In this document: positions 7,052-13,300 of the stretch, one piece after another | Numbering within the stretch: the first letter of the stretch is position 1 | How the letters are laid out: each line of letters opens with the position of its first letter | The notes under the pieces: model-generated | Told to the model about the DNA's origin: nothing | The model's input: only the letters and a program-made list of their open reading frames with translations | Database searches by the model: none | NCBI GenBank assembly: GCA_021794645.1 | Contig: JAJYQK010000069.1 | Span: 4,391-39,352 of the forward strand | Direction of reading: 5' to 3' | DNA from: Actinomycetes bacterium | Lineage (GTDB): Bacteria; Actinomycetota; Acidimicrobiia; Acidimicrobiales; Bog-793 | Length of the DNA stretch: 34,962 bases | Position numbers and translations under genes: made by a program

Positions 7052-8140
7052 CTACGCCCCCTTCCCGACGGATGTGCCGATCGAACCGATCTCTGCTGGG
7101 ATGCGAGCGGACGAGTGGGCCAGCCCCTGGCTCGCTTGGATGAGATGGCCGCCTCGCGCCGAGCCACCCGACCCGCCCGCACTTGCGCGGCCCGAGCCGC
7201 CAGTCGTGCCGCTCGTCCCGGCGCCAGGGGTGCTCGTTCCTGCCGAGCCGGAGCCCTGGCCGGGGCTGGACCCCTCGTCGACGCCTTTGCCTGGGTTGGA
7301 GCCACGGCCCTTGCCGTCGCCCGTGCCCCTCTGGCCGCCGCCACGAGGCTCGGTCCCCTTCCTCTTGTGGCGGTGGCTCCCCGCTGACGCCGGCGCGGCC
7401 GGCCTGTGGGGGGTTGTCGTGAGCGGGTGCCCGGCTCCCCGGCGCTGGCCGTGGCCTTTCGAGGACCGGCCGGCACCCTTCGAGCTCTCGCTCCCCGATG
7501 CCCGGGAGCCGGGGACGGCCGAGCTGGCCGCGGTCGTGCTCGGCGGCAGGTGGTGGTGGCCGAGCAGCAACGTCTCGCAGTAGGAGGCGACCCCTTCCCC
7601 GCTCGCTCCCGCCAGGCGGCGCAACTCCTCGAGGCCGACACTCGAGACAGCGGCGGGCCGGAGGTCATAGGCGCGACAGAGCGCGGCCGACCGTGCGGGC
7701 ACCGAGCGGACGGGAGGGGTGACGGCGGGAGGGTTCGCCTGCTTGGAGGGGAGGGGCAGGCTGACGCCGATGTGATGCAGGCTCTTGGCGACGATCCGCT
7801 GCATCGGCGCCGGTAGGGAGCCGGTGGCCGCCGCCGCCACCCCCCCGCCGACGAGGATGGCCGCCGCCAGTCCGGCCGCCTTCACCGAGGCAAGGCGCAC
7901 CACCCGGCGACGCCAGGGCGAGCGAGCCGGGAGGGGAAGAGACTGCCTCACCGCCGCAGCGACCTCCGCCGATAGCAGCTTCTCGCCGGCCAGCTCCTCG
8001 CCAGTCGCCGGGCCGCGGGCGATGCGGACGAGCCGAGCGACCTCCCGCAGGGCGGGAGGAGCTTCGTCTGGTCCGATCAGCCCCGCCAGCAGGTCATCGA
8101 AAGCCCTCATCTCGGCTCTTTCATCGTCGAGGGAGCTCAT
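7052..8140 (-). CDS. Putative membrane anti-sigma factor with long Gly/Ser/Pro-rich extracytoplasmic tail
   Basis: The 362-residue product has an 85-residue Arg/Glu-rich cytoplasmic part, one membrane segment (about 87-106), a short domain containing SLHHIGVSLP (119-128) and two cysteines (Cys155, Cys188) that could form a disulfide, and then a low-complexity tail (about 195-335) rich in Gly, Ser, Thr, Pro, Lys and His. Its ATG overlaps the sigma gene stop as ATGA, the usual coupling of an ECF sigma factor and its antagonist. The zinc anti-sigma motif HxxxCxxC is absent from the cytoplasmic part, so the role rests on context and topology. The tail could span the envelope or serve as a protease-sensitive sensor (inference). 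Confidence 0.72.
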   Translation of the reverse strand: MSSLDDERAEMRAFDDLLAGLIGPDEAPPALREVARLVRIARGPATGEELAGEKLLSAEVAAAVRQSLPLPARSPWRRRVVRLASVKAAGLAAAILVGGGVAAAATGSLPAPMQRIVAKSLHHIGVSLPLPSKQANPPAVTPPVRSVPARSAALCRAYDLRPAAVSSVGLEELRRLAGASGEGVASYCETLLLGHHHLPPSTTAASSAVPGSRASGSESSKGAGRSSKGHGQRRGAGHPLTTTPHRPAAPASAGSHRHKRKGTEPRGGGQRGTGDGKGRGSNPGKGVDEGSSPGQGSGSAGTSTPGAGTSGTTGGSGRASAGGSGGSARGGHLIQASQGLAHSSARIPAEIGSIGTSVGKGA

Positions 8141-8691
8141 TTCGTTACACCCTCGCCCGCGAATCTTTTGGCGAGCTGTCGGAGGGCCCGGTGCTGCAGG
8201 ACGCGGACGGCCGCCGCGCTCCGCCCCATCACCGCTGCCACCTCCTCGACACCGAGGTCCGCCACCACCCGCAAGAGGAGCACCTCCGCCTGGGCGGGAG
8301 GAAGCGAGCCGACGAGGGCGGCGACCGCCTCTCTTGCCGACAAGACCTCGACGACGCCTTCTGGGCCTTGCTCCGGATCGGCGACCTCGGCCTCTTGCTC
8401 CATCGGAAGCGGGCGCAGCCGGCGCCCCTCCTGGCGGTAGTGGTCGACGAGGCGGCGCCGAGCGATGGTGAACACGAGCGCCCGGAAGTCCGACAAGCTC
8501 CCCTCGAAGCTCGCCAGCCTCTCGGCGACCGCCAGCCATGTCTCGGAGGCGAGATCCTGCTCGCGGCGGGGGGCGTGCTGTCCTAGATAGCGCAGGAGCT
8601 GGGGCTGCAGGGCCCGGAAGAGGAGGTTGACCCCCCACTCCTCGCCTCGACACGCCGCCGCCAGAGCCTGCTCGAGGTCGAGCTCGCCCAT
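8137..8691 (-). CDS. ECF-type RNA polymerase sigma-70 factor
   Basis: A 184-residue sigma factor with only the two ECF domains. Region 2 covers about residues 22-92 (LFRALQPQLLRYL through LVFTIARRRLVDHYRQ, the core-binding and -10 recognition part). Region 4 covers about 118-176, with a helix-turn-helix in LGVEEVAAVMGRSAAAVRVLQHRALRQL. The connecting linker is acidic. A GGGAG directly abuts the ATG, an unusually short spacing for a Shine-Dalgarno sequence. The stop codon overlaps the start of the membrane protein gene by 4 nt. It probably directs RNA polymerase to its own operon and perhaps the secreted protein gene, released by a signal at the envelope; targets are inference. Confidence 0.9.
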   Translation of the reverse strand: MGELDLEQALAAACRGEEWGVNLLFRALQPQLLRYLGQHAPRREQDLASETWLAVAERLASFEGSLSDFRALVFTIARRRLVDHYRQEGRRLRPLPMEQEAEVADPEQGPEGVVEVLSAREAVAALVGSLPPAQAEVLLLRVVADLGVEEVAAVMGRSAAAVRVLQHRALRQLAKRFAGEGVTK

Positions 8692-8745
8692 CTCCCAAGC
8701 TTTACACCTGCTCTGCCGAGATCCCGGGACTTCCTGCTCGGGCGG

Positions 8746-9198
8746 TCAAAGCCGGGAGGTCATCTCGTAGCTCGGGGCTGGCGCATGGACCGGCGCCTGG
8801 ATGTCACGGCGGCTGACGGCCCGGTAGGCGACGCAAGCGGAAATGAGCAGCGTCAGCACCGCCGCCACGGGGCCCGGCCCGTAGCCGGCTCCGCTCAGGG
8901 CGGCCGGCTTGTCGAGGTAGTCGGCGTAGGAGGCGCCGAGGGCCACCCAGAAGCCGCCCACGGCGTTCAGCCCGGTCGAGGCCCGGAGGAGCCAGCGAAC
9001 GCAGATGGCGACGGAGAAGATGAGCCCGGAGGTGAGATAGGCGATGCCGAGCTCGGCGGCGGTGAGGTACCCGAGGGCGGTGCCGCCGGCGGTCGTGAGG
9101 AGCTTCACGACCCAGAACCTGGCGGTCACCTCGGGCACCTTGGCCCGGAGGGGCTCCGAAAAGGCGCGGCCGAGCTGCCAGCGGGCGCGATGCAACAA
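8746..9198 (-). CDS. Small membrane protein resembling the DUF347 (COG4705) family
   Basis: A 150-residue protein with four predicted membrane segments (about 28-48, 52-70, 78-96, 108-126). The N-terminal KVPEVTARFWVVKLLTTAGGT recalls the DUF347 repeat (KVPEVT-x-FW-x(2)-K) of COG4705 membrane-anchored proteins, which are usually longer, so this may be a half-length form. Function is unknown. The start is uncertain: a TTG at 9198 follows TAGGGC at 7 nt, with another TTG right after it and no Shine-Dalgarno sequence. It begins 27 nt after the nitroreductase gene and ends 54 nt before the sigma factor gene on the same strand, so it could be cotranscribed with either. Confidence 0.68.
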   Translation of the reverse strand: MLHRARWQLGRAFSEPLRAKVPEVTARFWVVKLLTTAGGTALGYLTAAELGIAYLTSGLIFSVAICVRWLLRASTGLNAVGGFWVALGASYADYLDKPAALSGAGYGPGPVAAVLTLLISACVAYRAVSRRDIQAPVHAPAPSYEMTSRL

Positions 9199-9225
9199 GG
9201 TGAGGGCCCTAGAGCTCTCGGGGCG

Positions 9226-9672
9226 CTAGCGCTTCGGCGAGGCGAGCAGGACGGGGATCTTCCGCTCGGTGTTCTGCTGGTACTCGGCGTAGGGCGGGTA
9301 GGCCGCCACCGCCCTCTCCCACCAGAGCTGGCGCTCTTCCCCCTCGAGCTGGCGCACCGTGGCGTCGAAGGGCTCCGGACCGTCTTGGATCATGACCTCG
9401 TCGGGATGGGCGACAAGGTTGTGATACCAGAGCGGGTGTTCGGGCGCCCCCCCCTTCGAGGCGACGAGGGCGTACTCCCCGCCATGCTCGACCCGCATGA
9501 GGGCCATCTTGCGGATCTTCCCGCTCTTGTTGCCTCGCGTGGTGACGATGATCACCGGGAGGCCGGTGTCGCGCAGCGTGTTCGCCCTTGTCCCGCCGGA
9601 GGCCTCGTACTCGGCGACCTGGTCACGGACCCATTCGGCCGGGCTCGGTTCGTACTCCCCTTCGAGTGGCAT
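9226..9672 (-). CDS. F420-dependent nitroreductase of the DDN family
   Basis: The 148-residue protein fits the deazaflavin-dependent nitroreductase family in length and motifs: VIIVTTRGNKSGKIRKMALMRVEHGGEYALVASKGGAPEHPLWYHNLVAHP, quoted here only as separate blocks, i.e. TTRGNKSGKIRK, then ALVASKGG, then PLWYHNLVAHP. The Arg/Lys/Ser turn and the LWYHNL block contribute to F420 binding in the split-barrel fold. Family members reduce quinones and nitroimidazole prodrugs with reduced F420; the native substrate here is unknown. The ATG at 9672 is preceded by TAGGAT at 7 nt and no Shine-Dalgarno sequence. It diverges from another F420/flavin split-barrel gene. Confidence 0.9.
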   Translation of the reverse strand: MPLEGEYEPSPAEWVRDQVAEYEASGGTRANTLRDTGLPVIIVTTRGNKSGKIRKMALMRVEHGGEYALVASKGGAPEHPLWYHNLVAHPDEVMIQDGPEPFDATVRQLEGEERQLWWERAVAAYPPYAEYQQNTERKIPVLLASPKR

Positions 9673-9679
9673 GGTCCCA

Positions 9680-9685
9680 ATCCTA
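9680..9685 (-). promoter_or_regulatory. Candidate -10 box TAGGAT for the DDN-type gene
   Basis: On the minus strand TAGGAT is followed by 7 nt and the ATG at 9672, with no Shine-Dalgarno sequence between. Confidence 0.5.
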
Positions 9686-9740
9686 CGAACCAGCCGGCCG
9701 GCCAGCGACGGGTCAGGGCCACTCGAGCCGGCGGCGCCGC

Positions 9741-9746
9741 TAGGTT
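9741..9746 (+). promoter_or_regulatory. Candidate -10 box TAGGTT for the PPOX-class gene
   Basis: TAGGTT is followed by 8 nt and the ATG at 9755. With the box at 9680-9685 it forms a compact divergent leaderless promoter pair. Confidence 0.45.
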
Positions 9747-9754
9747 GCCGCCCC

Positions 9755-10147
9755 ATGGCGAAGAGATTGAGCGAAAAGCAGGTCCAGCTGTTGAACGAGG
9801 ACCAGATCGCCTGCGTGGCGACGGTGAACGGGGACGGCTCTGTCCAGCTCACCCCGGTCTGGGTCGACACCGATGGCGAGGCGGTGCTGCTCAACACCGC
9901 CAAAGGACGGGTCAAGCACAAGAACCTCGTCGCCAACCCGAACATCTCGGTCCTCGTCGTAGACCGAGCGGACCCCTACCGCTGGGTGTCGGTGCGGGGC
10001 AGGGCCGAGTTCGTCGAGGAGGGGGCCGACGAGCACATCGACCGGCTGGCGAAGAAGTACCTCGGTGCCGACTCCTACCCCGGTCGCACGCCGGGTGAGG
10101 TGAGGGTCATCGTGCGCGTGCTGCCCGAGCACCTGCTCGGGAGCTGA
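9755..10147 (+). CDS. PPOX-class F420-dependent oxidoreductase
   Basis: The 130-residue split-barrel protein matches the pyridoxamine-phosphate-oxidase-like F420 family: an N-terminal helix (LSEKQVQLLNED), the strand QIACVATVNGDGSVQLTPVWV, the phosphate-binding segment NTAKGRVKHKNLVANPNISVLVVD and the strand RWVSVRGRAEFVEE. The RVKHKNL block and conserved lysines are typical of F420 rather than FMN binders in this superfamily. It likely reduces an unsaturated or heterocyclic substrate using reduced F420; the substrate is unknown. The start at ATG 9755 lacks a Shine-Dalgarno sequence and has TAGGTT 8 nt upstream. It converges on kynureninase with 2 nt between stop codons. Confidence 0.88.
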   Translation: MAKRLSEKQVQLLNEDQIACVATVNGDGSVQLTPVWVDTDGEAVLLNTAKGRVKHKNLVANPNISVLVVDRADPYRWVSVRGRAEFVEEGADEHIDRLAKKYLGADSYPGRTPGEVRVIVRVLPEHLLGS

Positions 10148-10149
10148 CC

Positions 10150-11346
10150 TCAGCAGGCCGAGGCGGCGACCTCGGCCACGACCCCGGCGGCCAGGTAGAC
10201 GTCCTCGTAGGAGAGGTAAAGCGGGGCCAGCCCGAAGCGGCAGAGGTCGGGCGGCCGGAAGTCGCCGATGACCCCCTTCCCGGCCGCGGCGCTCACCACC
10301 GCCTCTGCCGCGGCGTGGCGGAACGAGACCTGGGAGCCCCGCTTGGAGGCCTCGCCGGGTGAGACGAGCTCGAGGCCGCTGCCCTCCCGCTGGCGGATCA
10401 CCGAGGAGAAGAGGTCGGTGAGGGCCATCGACTTCTCCCGCACCTGCTCGATCGTCACCCCGGCAAAAGCGCCGAGGGCCGCCTCGAGAGCCGTCACGGC
10501 GGCTATCGGTGGGGAGGAGGTGAGGAAGCGGCGGATGCCTGCTGCCGGCTCGTAGCCCGCCGAGAAGTCGAAGGGCCGCTCGTGGCCGAGCCAGCCCGGG
10601 AGGGGGCTGTCGAGGCTCTGCTGCAGCTGGCGGCGGACGTAGATGAAGCTCGGGGCGCCCGGCCCACCGTTCAGGTACTTGTAGCTGCAGCCGACGGCGA
10701 GGTCCACCTCGTTGCCACTGAGGCCGACCGGCAGGGCGCCGGCCGAGTGGCAGAGATCCCAGATCATGAGGCCGCCGGCGGCGTGGACCGTCGCGGTCAC
10801 AGCAGGCAGGTCGTGCACGGCCCCCGTCCTGTAGTCGACGTGGGTCACCTCGACCGCTGCCACGCTCTCGTCGATGGCGGCGAGCAGCTCGGACCGCTCG
10901 ACCACCTTCAGCTCGGCCCCGTGCCGCCGGGCCGTCTCCGAGCAGGCGTAGAGGTCGCTCGGGAAGTTGTCGCTCGTAGTGAGCACGGTCTTGCGCTCGG
11001 GGCGGGCCGCCAGCGCCGCCCCGAGCACCTTGTGGATGGCGATCGTCGTCGTGTCGGCCACGATCACCTCCCCCGGCTCGGCGCCGAGCAATGGCGCGAT
11101 CAGGTCGCCCACCCGCTCGGGTGCCTCCATCCAGCCGCACTCCCGCCAGCCGGCTATGAGACGTCCGCCCCACTCCTCCTCGGCCAAGCGGGCGAGGGCG
11201 GGCGGCACCGCCTTGGCGAGGGCCCCGAGGGAGTTGCCGTCGAGGTAGAGGACTCCTTCTGGCAGGAAGAAGCGCTCCTTGGTGTGTGAGAGCGGATCGG
11301 AGGCGTCCGCCTCACGGGCTTGCTCGAGGGTCCAGGCCTGTTCCAT
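10150..11346 (-). CDS. kynU: Kynureninase
   Basis: A PLP enzyme cleaving kynurenine to anthranilate and alanine in tryptophan degradation. The 398-residue product shows the kynureninase layout: YLDGNSLGALAK near the N terminus, the DTTTIAIHK cofactor phosphate segment (98-106), DNFPSDLY, the pyridine-nitrogen Asp197 in IWDLCHSAGALP, and the Schiff-base lysine Lys223 in GCSYKYLNGGPG. Helper residues follow in FDFSAGYEPAAGIRRFLTSSPPI. The start at ATG 11346 is preferred over an in-frame upstream extension of 18 residues; a TACGAT box lies 9 nt upstream. No other tryptophan-to-anthranilate gene is in the window. It diverges from the polymerase gene across 41 bp. Confidence 0.94.
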   Translation of the reverse strand: MEQAWTLEQAREADASDPLSHTKERFFLPEGVLYLDGNSLGALAKAVPPALARLAEEEWGGRLIAGWRECGWMEAPERVGDLIAPLLGAEPGEVIVADTTTIAIHKVLGAALAARPERKTVLTTSDNFPSDLYACSETARRHGAELKVVERSELLAAIDESVAAVEVTHVDYRTGAVHDLPAVTATVHAAGGLMIWDLCHSAGALPVGLSGNEVDLAVGCSYKYLNGGPGAPSFIYVRRQLQQSLDSPLPGWLGHERPFDFSAGYEPAAGIRRFLTSSPPIAAVTALEAALGAFAGVTIEQVREKSMALTDLFSSVIRQREGSGLELVSPGEASKRGSQVSFRHAAAEAVVSAAAGKGVIGDFRPPDLCRFGLAPLYLSYEDVYLAAGVVAEVAASAC

Positions 11347-11355
11347 GTCGACCGG

Positions 11356-11361
11356 ATCGTA
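11356..11361 (-). promoter_or_regulatory. Candidate -10 box TACGAT for kynU
   Basis: On the minus strand TACGAT lies 9 nt before the ATG at 11346. The same hexamer precedes the DedA gene. The whole divergent gap is 41 bp, so the two promoters must overlap or extend into coding sequence. Confidence 0.35.
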
Positions 11362-11387
11362 CAGCTGGGCCCGCGATCGGCGACGAT

Positions 11388-12407
11388 ATGGAGATGGCAA
11401 AGACAGAGCCGCCCGTCGAGCTCGAGGTGGCGGGGCGGAGCCTGGAGGTGACCAATCCCTCCAAGGTCTTCTTCTCCGCCCGGGGCGAGACCAAGCTCGA
11501 CCTCGTCTGCTACTACCTGGCCGTCGGGGAGGGGGCGCTGCGGGGGGTGCGAGAGCGGCCGACGGTGCTGAAGCGCTACCCGAACGGGGCCGAGGGGGAG
11601 TTCTTCTACCAAAAGCGGGTGCCGAAGAGCCGCCCCGCCTGGCTCGAGACTGTCACCGTCGCCTTCCCGAGCGGACGGGAGGCCGAGGAGCTCTGTCCGA
11701 CCGACGTCGCCCACATCTGCTGGGCGGCCAACCTGGGCTGCCTCGACCTCAACCCCTGGCCGGTGCGTCGGGCGGACGTGGACCATCCCGACGAGCTCCG
11801 TGTCGACCTCGATCCCCAGCCCGGGCTCTCTTTCGACCAGGTCCGCCGGGTGGCCCTCGAGGTGCGCCAGGTGCTCGACGAGCACGGCCTCACCGGCTAC
11901 CCGAAGACATCGGGCTCGCGCGGCATCCACGTCAACGTCCGGATCGAGACCCGCTGGGACTTCACGGCGGTGCGTCGGGCGGCCCTGGCGCTCGCCCGCG
12001 AGGTGGAGCGGCGCCTGCCGGGGATCGCCACCTCGAAGTGGTGGAAGGAGGAGCGGGGCGAGGCCGTCTTCATCGACTACAACCAGAACGCCCGCGACCG
12101 CACCGTCGCCTCCGCCTACAGCGTGCGGGCCAACCCCGAGGGGCGGGTCTCGTGCCCGATCGAGTGGGAGGAGGTGGAAAGCGTCGAGCCGGGCGACCTC
12201 ACCATCGCCACCGTGCCCGCCCTCTACACCGAGAGGGGCGACCCATCGGCCCCGATAGACGATGTCGCCCAGAGCCTCGAGAGCCTGCTCGAGCTGGCCC
12301 GCCGTGACGAGGAGGAGGGGCTCGGAGACGCCCCCTGGCCGCCGCACTTCGCCAAGGCGGAGGGCGAGCCGCGCCGGGTGGCGCCGAGCCGGCGGAGTAC
12401 AACGTAG
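11388..12407 (+). CDS. LigD-type DNA polymerase/primase domain protein (stand-alone PolDom)
   Basis: The 339-residue protein is the AEP-family polymerase domain of LigD without ligase or nuclease domains, like the separate PolD proteins of mycobacteria. Visible motifs: an N-terminal LEVTNPSKVFF block, catalytic metal site RVDLDP (Asp140, Asp142), the TSGSRGIHV nucleotide-binding block (175-182, His181) and the third acidic residue in VFIDYNQNARDRT (Asp230), followed by SAYSVRANP. Such enzymes fill gaps and add ribonucleotides in end joining and base-excision repair. No ku or ligase gene is in the window. The start is ATG 11388 or ATG 11394; neither has a strong Shine-Dalgarno sequence. It ends 2 nt before the MscS gene, so the two are cotranscribed. 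Confidence 0.92.
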   Translation: MEMAKTEPPVELEVAGRSLEVTNPSKVFFSARGETKLDLVCYYLAVGEGALRGVRERPTVLKRYPNGAEGEFFYQKRVPKSRPAWLETVTVAFPSGREAEELCPTDVAHICWAANLGCLDLNPWPVRRADVDHPDELRVDLDPQPGLSFDQVRRVALEVRQVLDEHGLTGYPKTSGSRGIHVNVRIETRWDFTAVRRAALALAREVERRLPGIATSKWWKEERGEAVFIDYNQNARDRTVASAYSVRANPEGRVSCPIEWEEVESVEPGDLTIATVPALYTERGDPSAPIDDVAQSLESLLELARRDEEEGLGDAPWPPHFAKAEGEPRRVAPSRRSTT

Positions 12408-12409
12408 GT

Positions 12410-13300
12410 ATGGCCCGCCCGCTCTGGAGAGAGCTCCGCCGGGCGCGCCGGCAGCGGTCGGCGGCACCGCCGGGGCGCCAGCCCCTGGCGCCGTTGCCGC
12501 CCCGCCCCCACTTCCGCATCGCCGTCATCTCGTTGGCCATCGCCATCGCCGCCATCGTGCTCAACCAGACCGAGGGGGCCACCTTGCGGGGCCGGGAGAT
12601 GGACCTCCACCTCTGGGCGGTGGGCACGGCGGGCGCCTTCCTCGTCTTCGGCTCCCTTGCGGTCCGGCGCTTTGCCACCCAGATCGGCCGCCTCATCCAC
12701 TCGGGCGGGGGCCCGACTGCGGGGGCGGCCCTCCGGCTCATCCTGACGATCACCGGCAGCATCCTCGTCGTCATCGTCACGATCGGCATGCTCGGGGTGA
12801 GCGCCACCCGGCTGCTGGCGGCCGCCGGCGTCACCGGCATCATCGTCGGCCTCGCCGCCCAGCAGAGCCTCGGGAACGTCTTCGCCGGCATCGTCCTCAT
12901 GGTCGCCCGGCCCTTCGTCGTCGGCCAGCGGATCAAGATCCGCTCGGGCGCCCTGAACGGCCCGATCGAGGGAGAGGTGCTGGCCATGGGCCTCACCTAT
13001 GTCGAGCTCGAGACCGACGAGGGGCTCGTGAAGGTGCCCAACCTCGCCATGATCGCCTCCGCCGTCGGGCCGGCTCCCGAGCCGAAGCCGACCCCCCGCG
13101 AGCTCTACGTGAACCGCACCATCCCCAAGCGCCCACCCCGGACTGTCCCAGCCCACCCGCCCCGGCGCCCCACCCGCCCGGCGCCCCTCCCCCGCCAGCC
13201 CCGCGAGATCATCGAGCGGATGCGCCAGCGCCACCAGGGCGAGGAACAGGGCGACGGCGGCGAGGGCGGCGAGGGCGACCCGCGGAAGTCCTCCTCTTGA
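12410..13300 (+). CDS. Small-conductance mechanosensitive channel (MscS family)
   Basis: A 296-residue membrane protein with N-terminal basic residues, membrane segments at about 36-52, 68-86 and 108-130, and the pore helix region TM3 at about 137-168 (AAAGVTGIIVGLAAQQSLGNVFAGI), the most conserved part of MscS, followed by the ARPFVVGQRIKI start of the beta domain (166-177). It would open under membrane tension and release solutes during hypo-osmotic shock. The beta domain is short, and the usual C-terminal alpha-beta domain is replaced by an Arg/Pro-rich, then acidic Gly-rich tail (about 225-296), so gating or partners may differ. Its TGA overlaps the TTG start of the next gene. Confidence 0.87.
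   Translation: MARPLWRELRRARRQRSAAPPGRQPLAPLPPRPHFRIAVISLAIAIAAIVLNQTEGATLRGREMDLHLWAVGTAGAFLVFGSLAVRRFATQIGRLIHSGGGPTAGAALRLILTITGSILVVIVTIGMLGVSATRLLAAAGVTGIIVGLAAQQSLGNVFAGIVLMVARPFVVGQRIKIRSGALNGPIEGEVLAMGLTYVELETDEGLVKVPNLAMIASAVGPAPEPKPTPRELYVNRTIPKRPPRTVPAHPPRRPTRPAPLPRQPREIIERMRQRHQGEEQGDGGEGGEGDPRKSSS

Noticed and set aside
6946-7668. Minus-strand frame ending in a repeated NQVAVQ peptide
   Set aside because: The peptide repeat is only the translation of the two 21-bp DNA repeats, and the rest is a shadow of the anti-sigma-like tail.
9673-9945. N-terminal extension of the DDN-type gene
   Set aside because: It runs into the divergent PPOX-class gene. The 148-residue form from ATG 9672 has the family length.
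12262-13296. Upstream extension of the hydroxyacid dehydrogenase frame to over 800 residues
   Set aside because: It overlaps the polymerase and MscS genes in another frame and is Arg/Pro/Gly-rich, as out-of-frame GC-rich sequence is. The TTG at 13297 explains the start.
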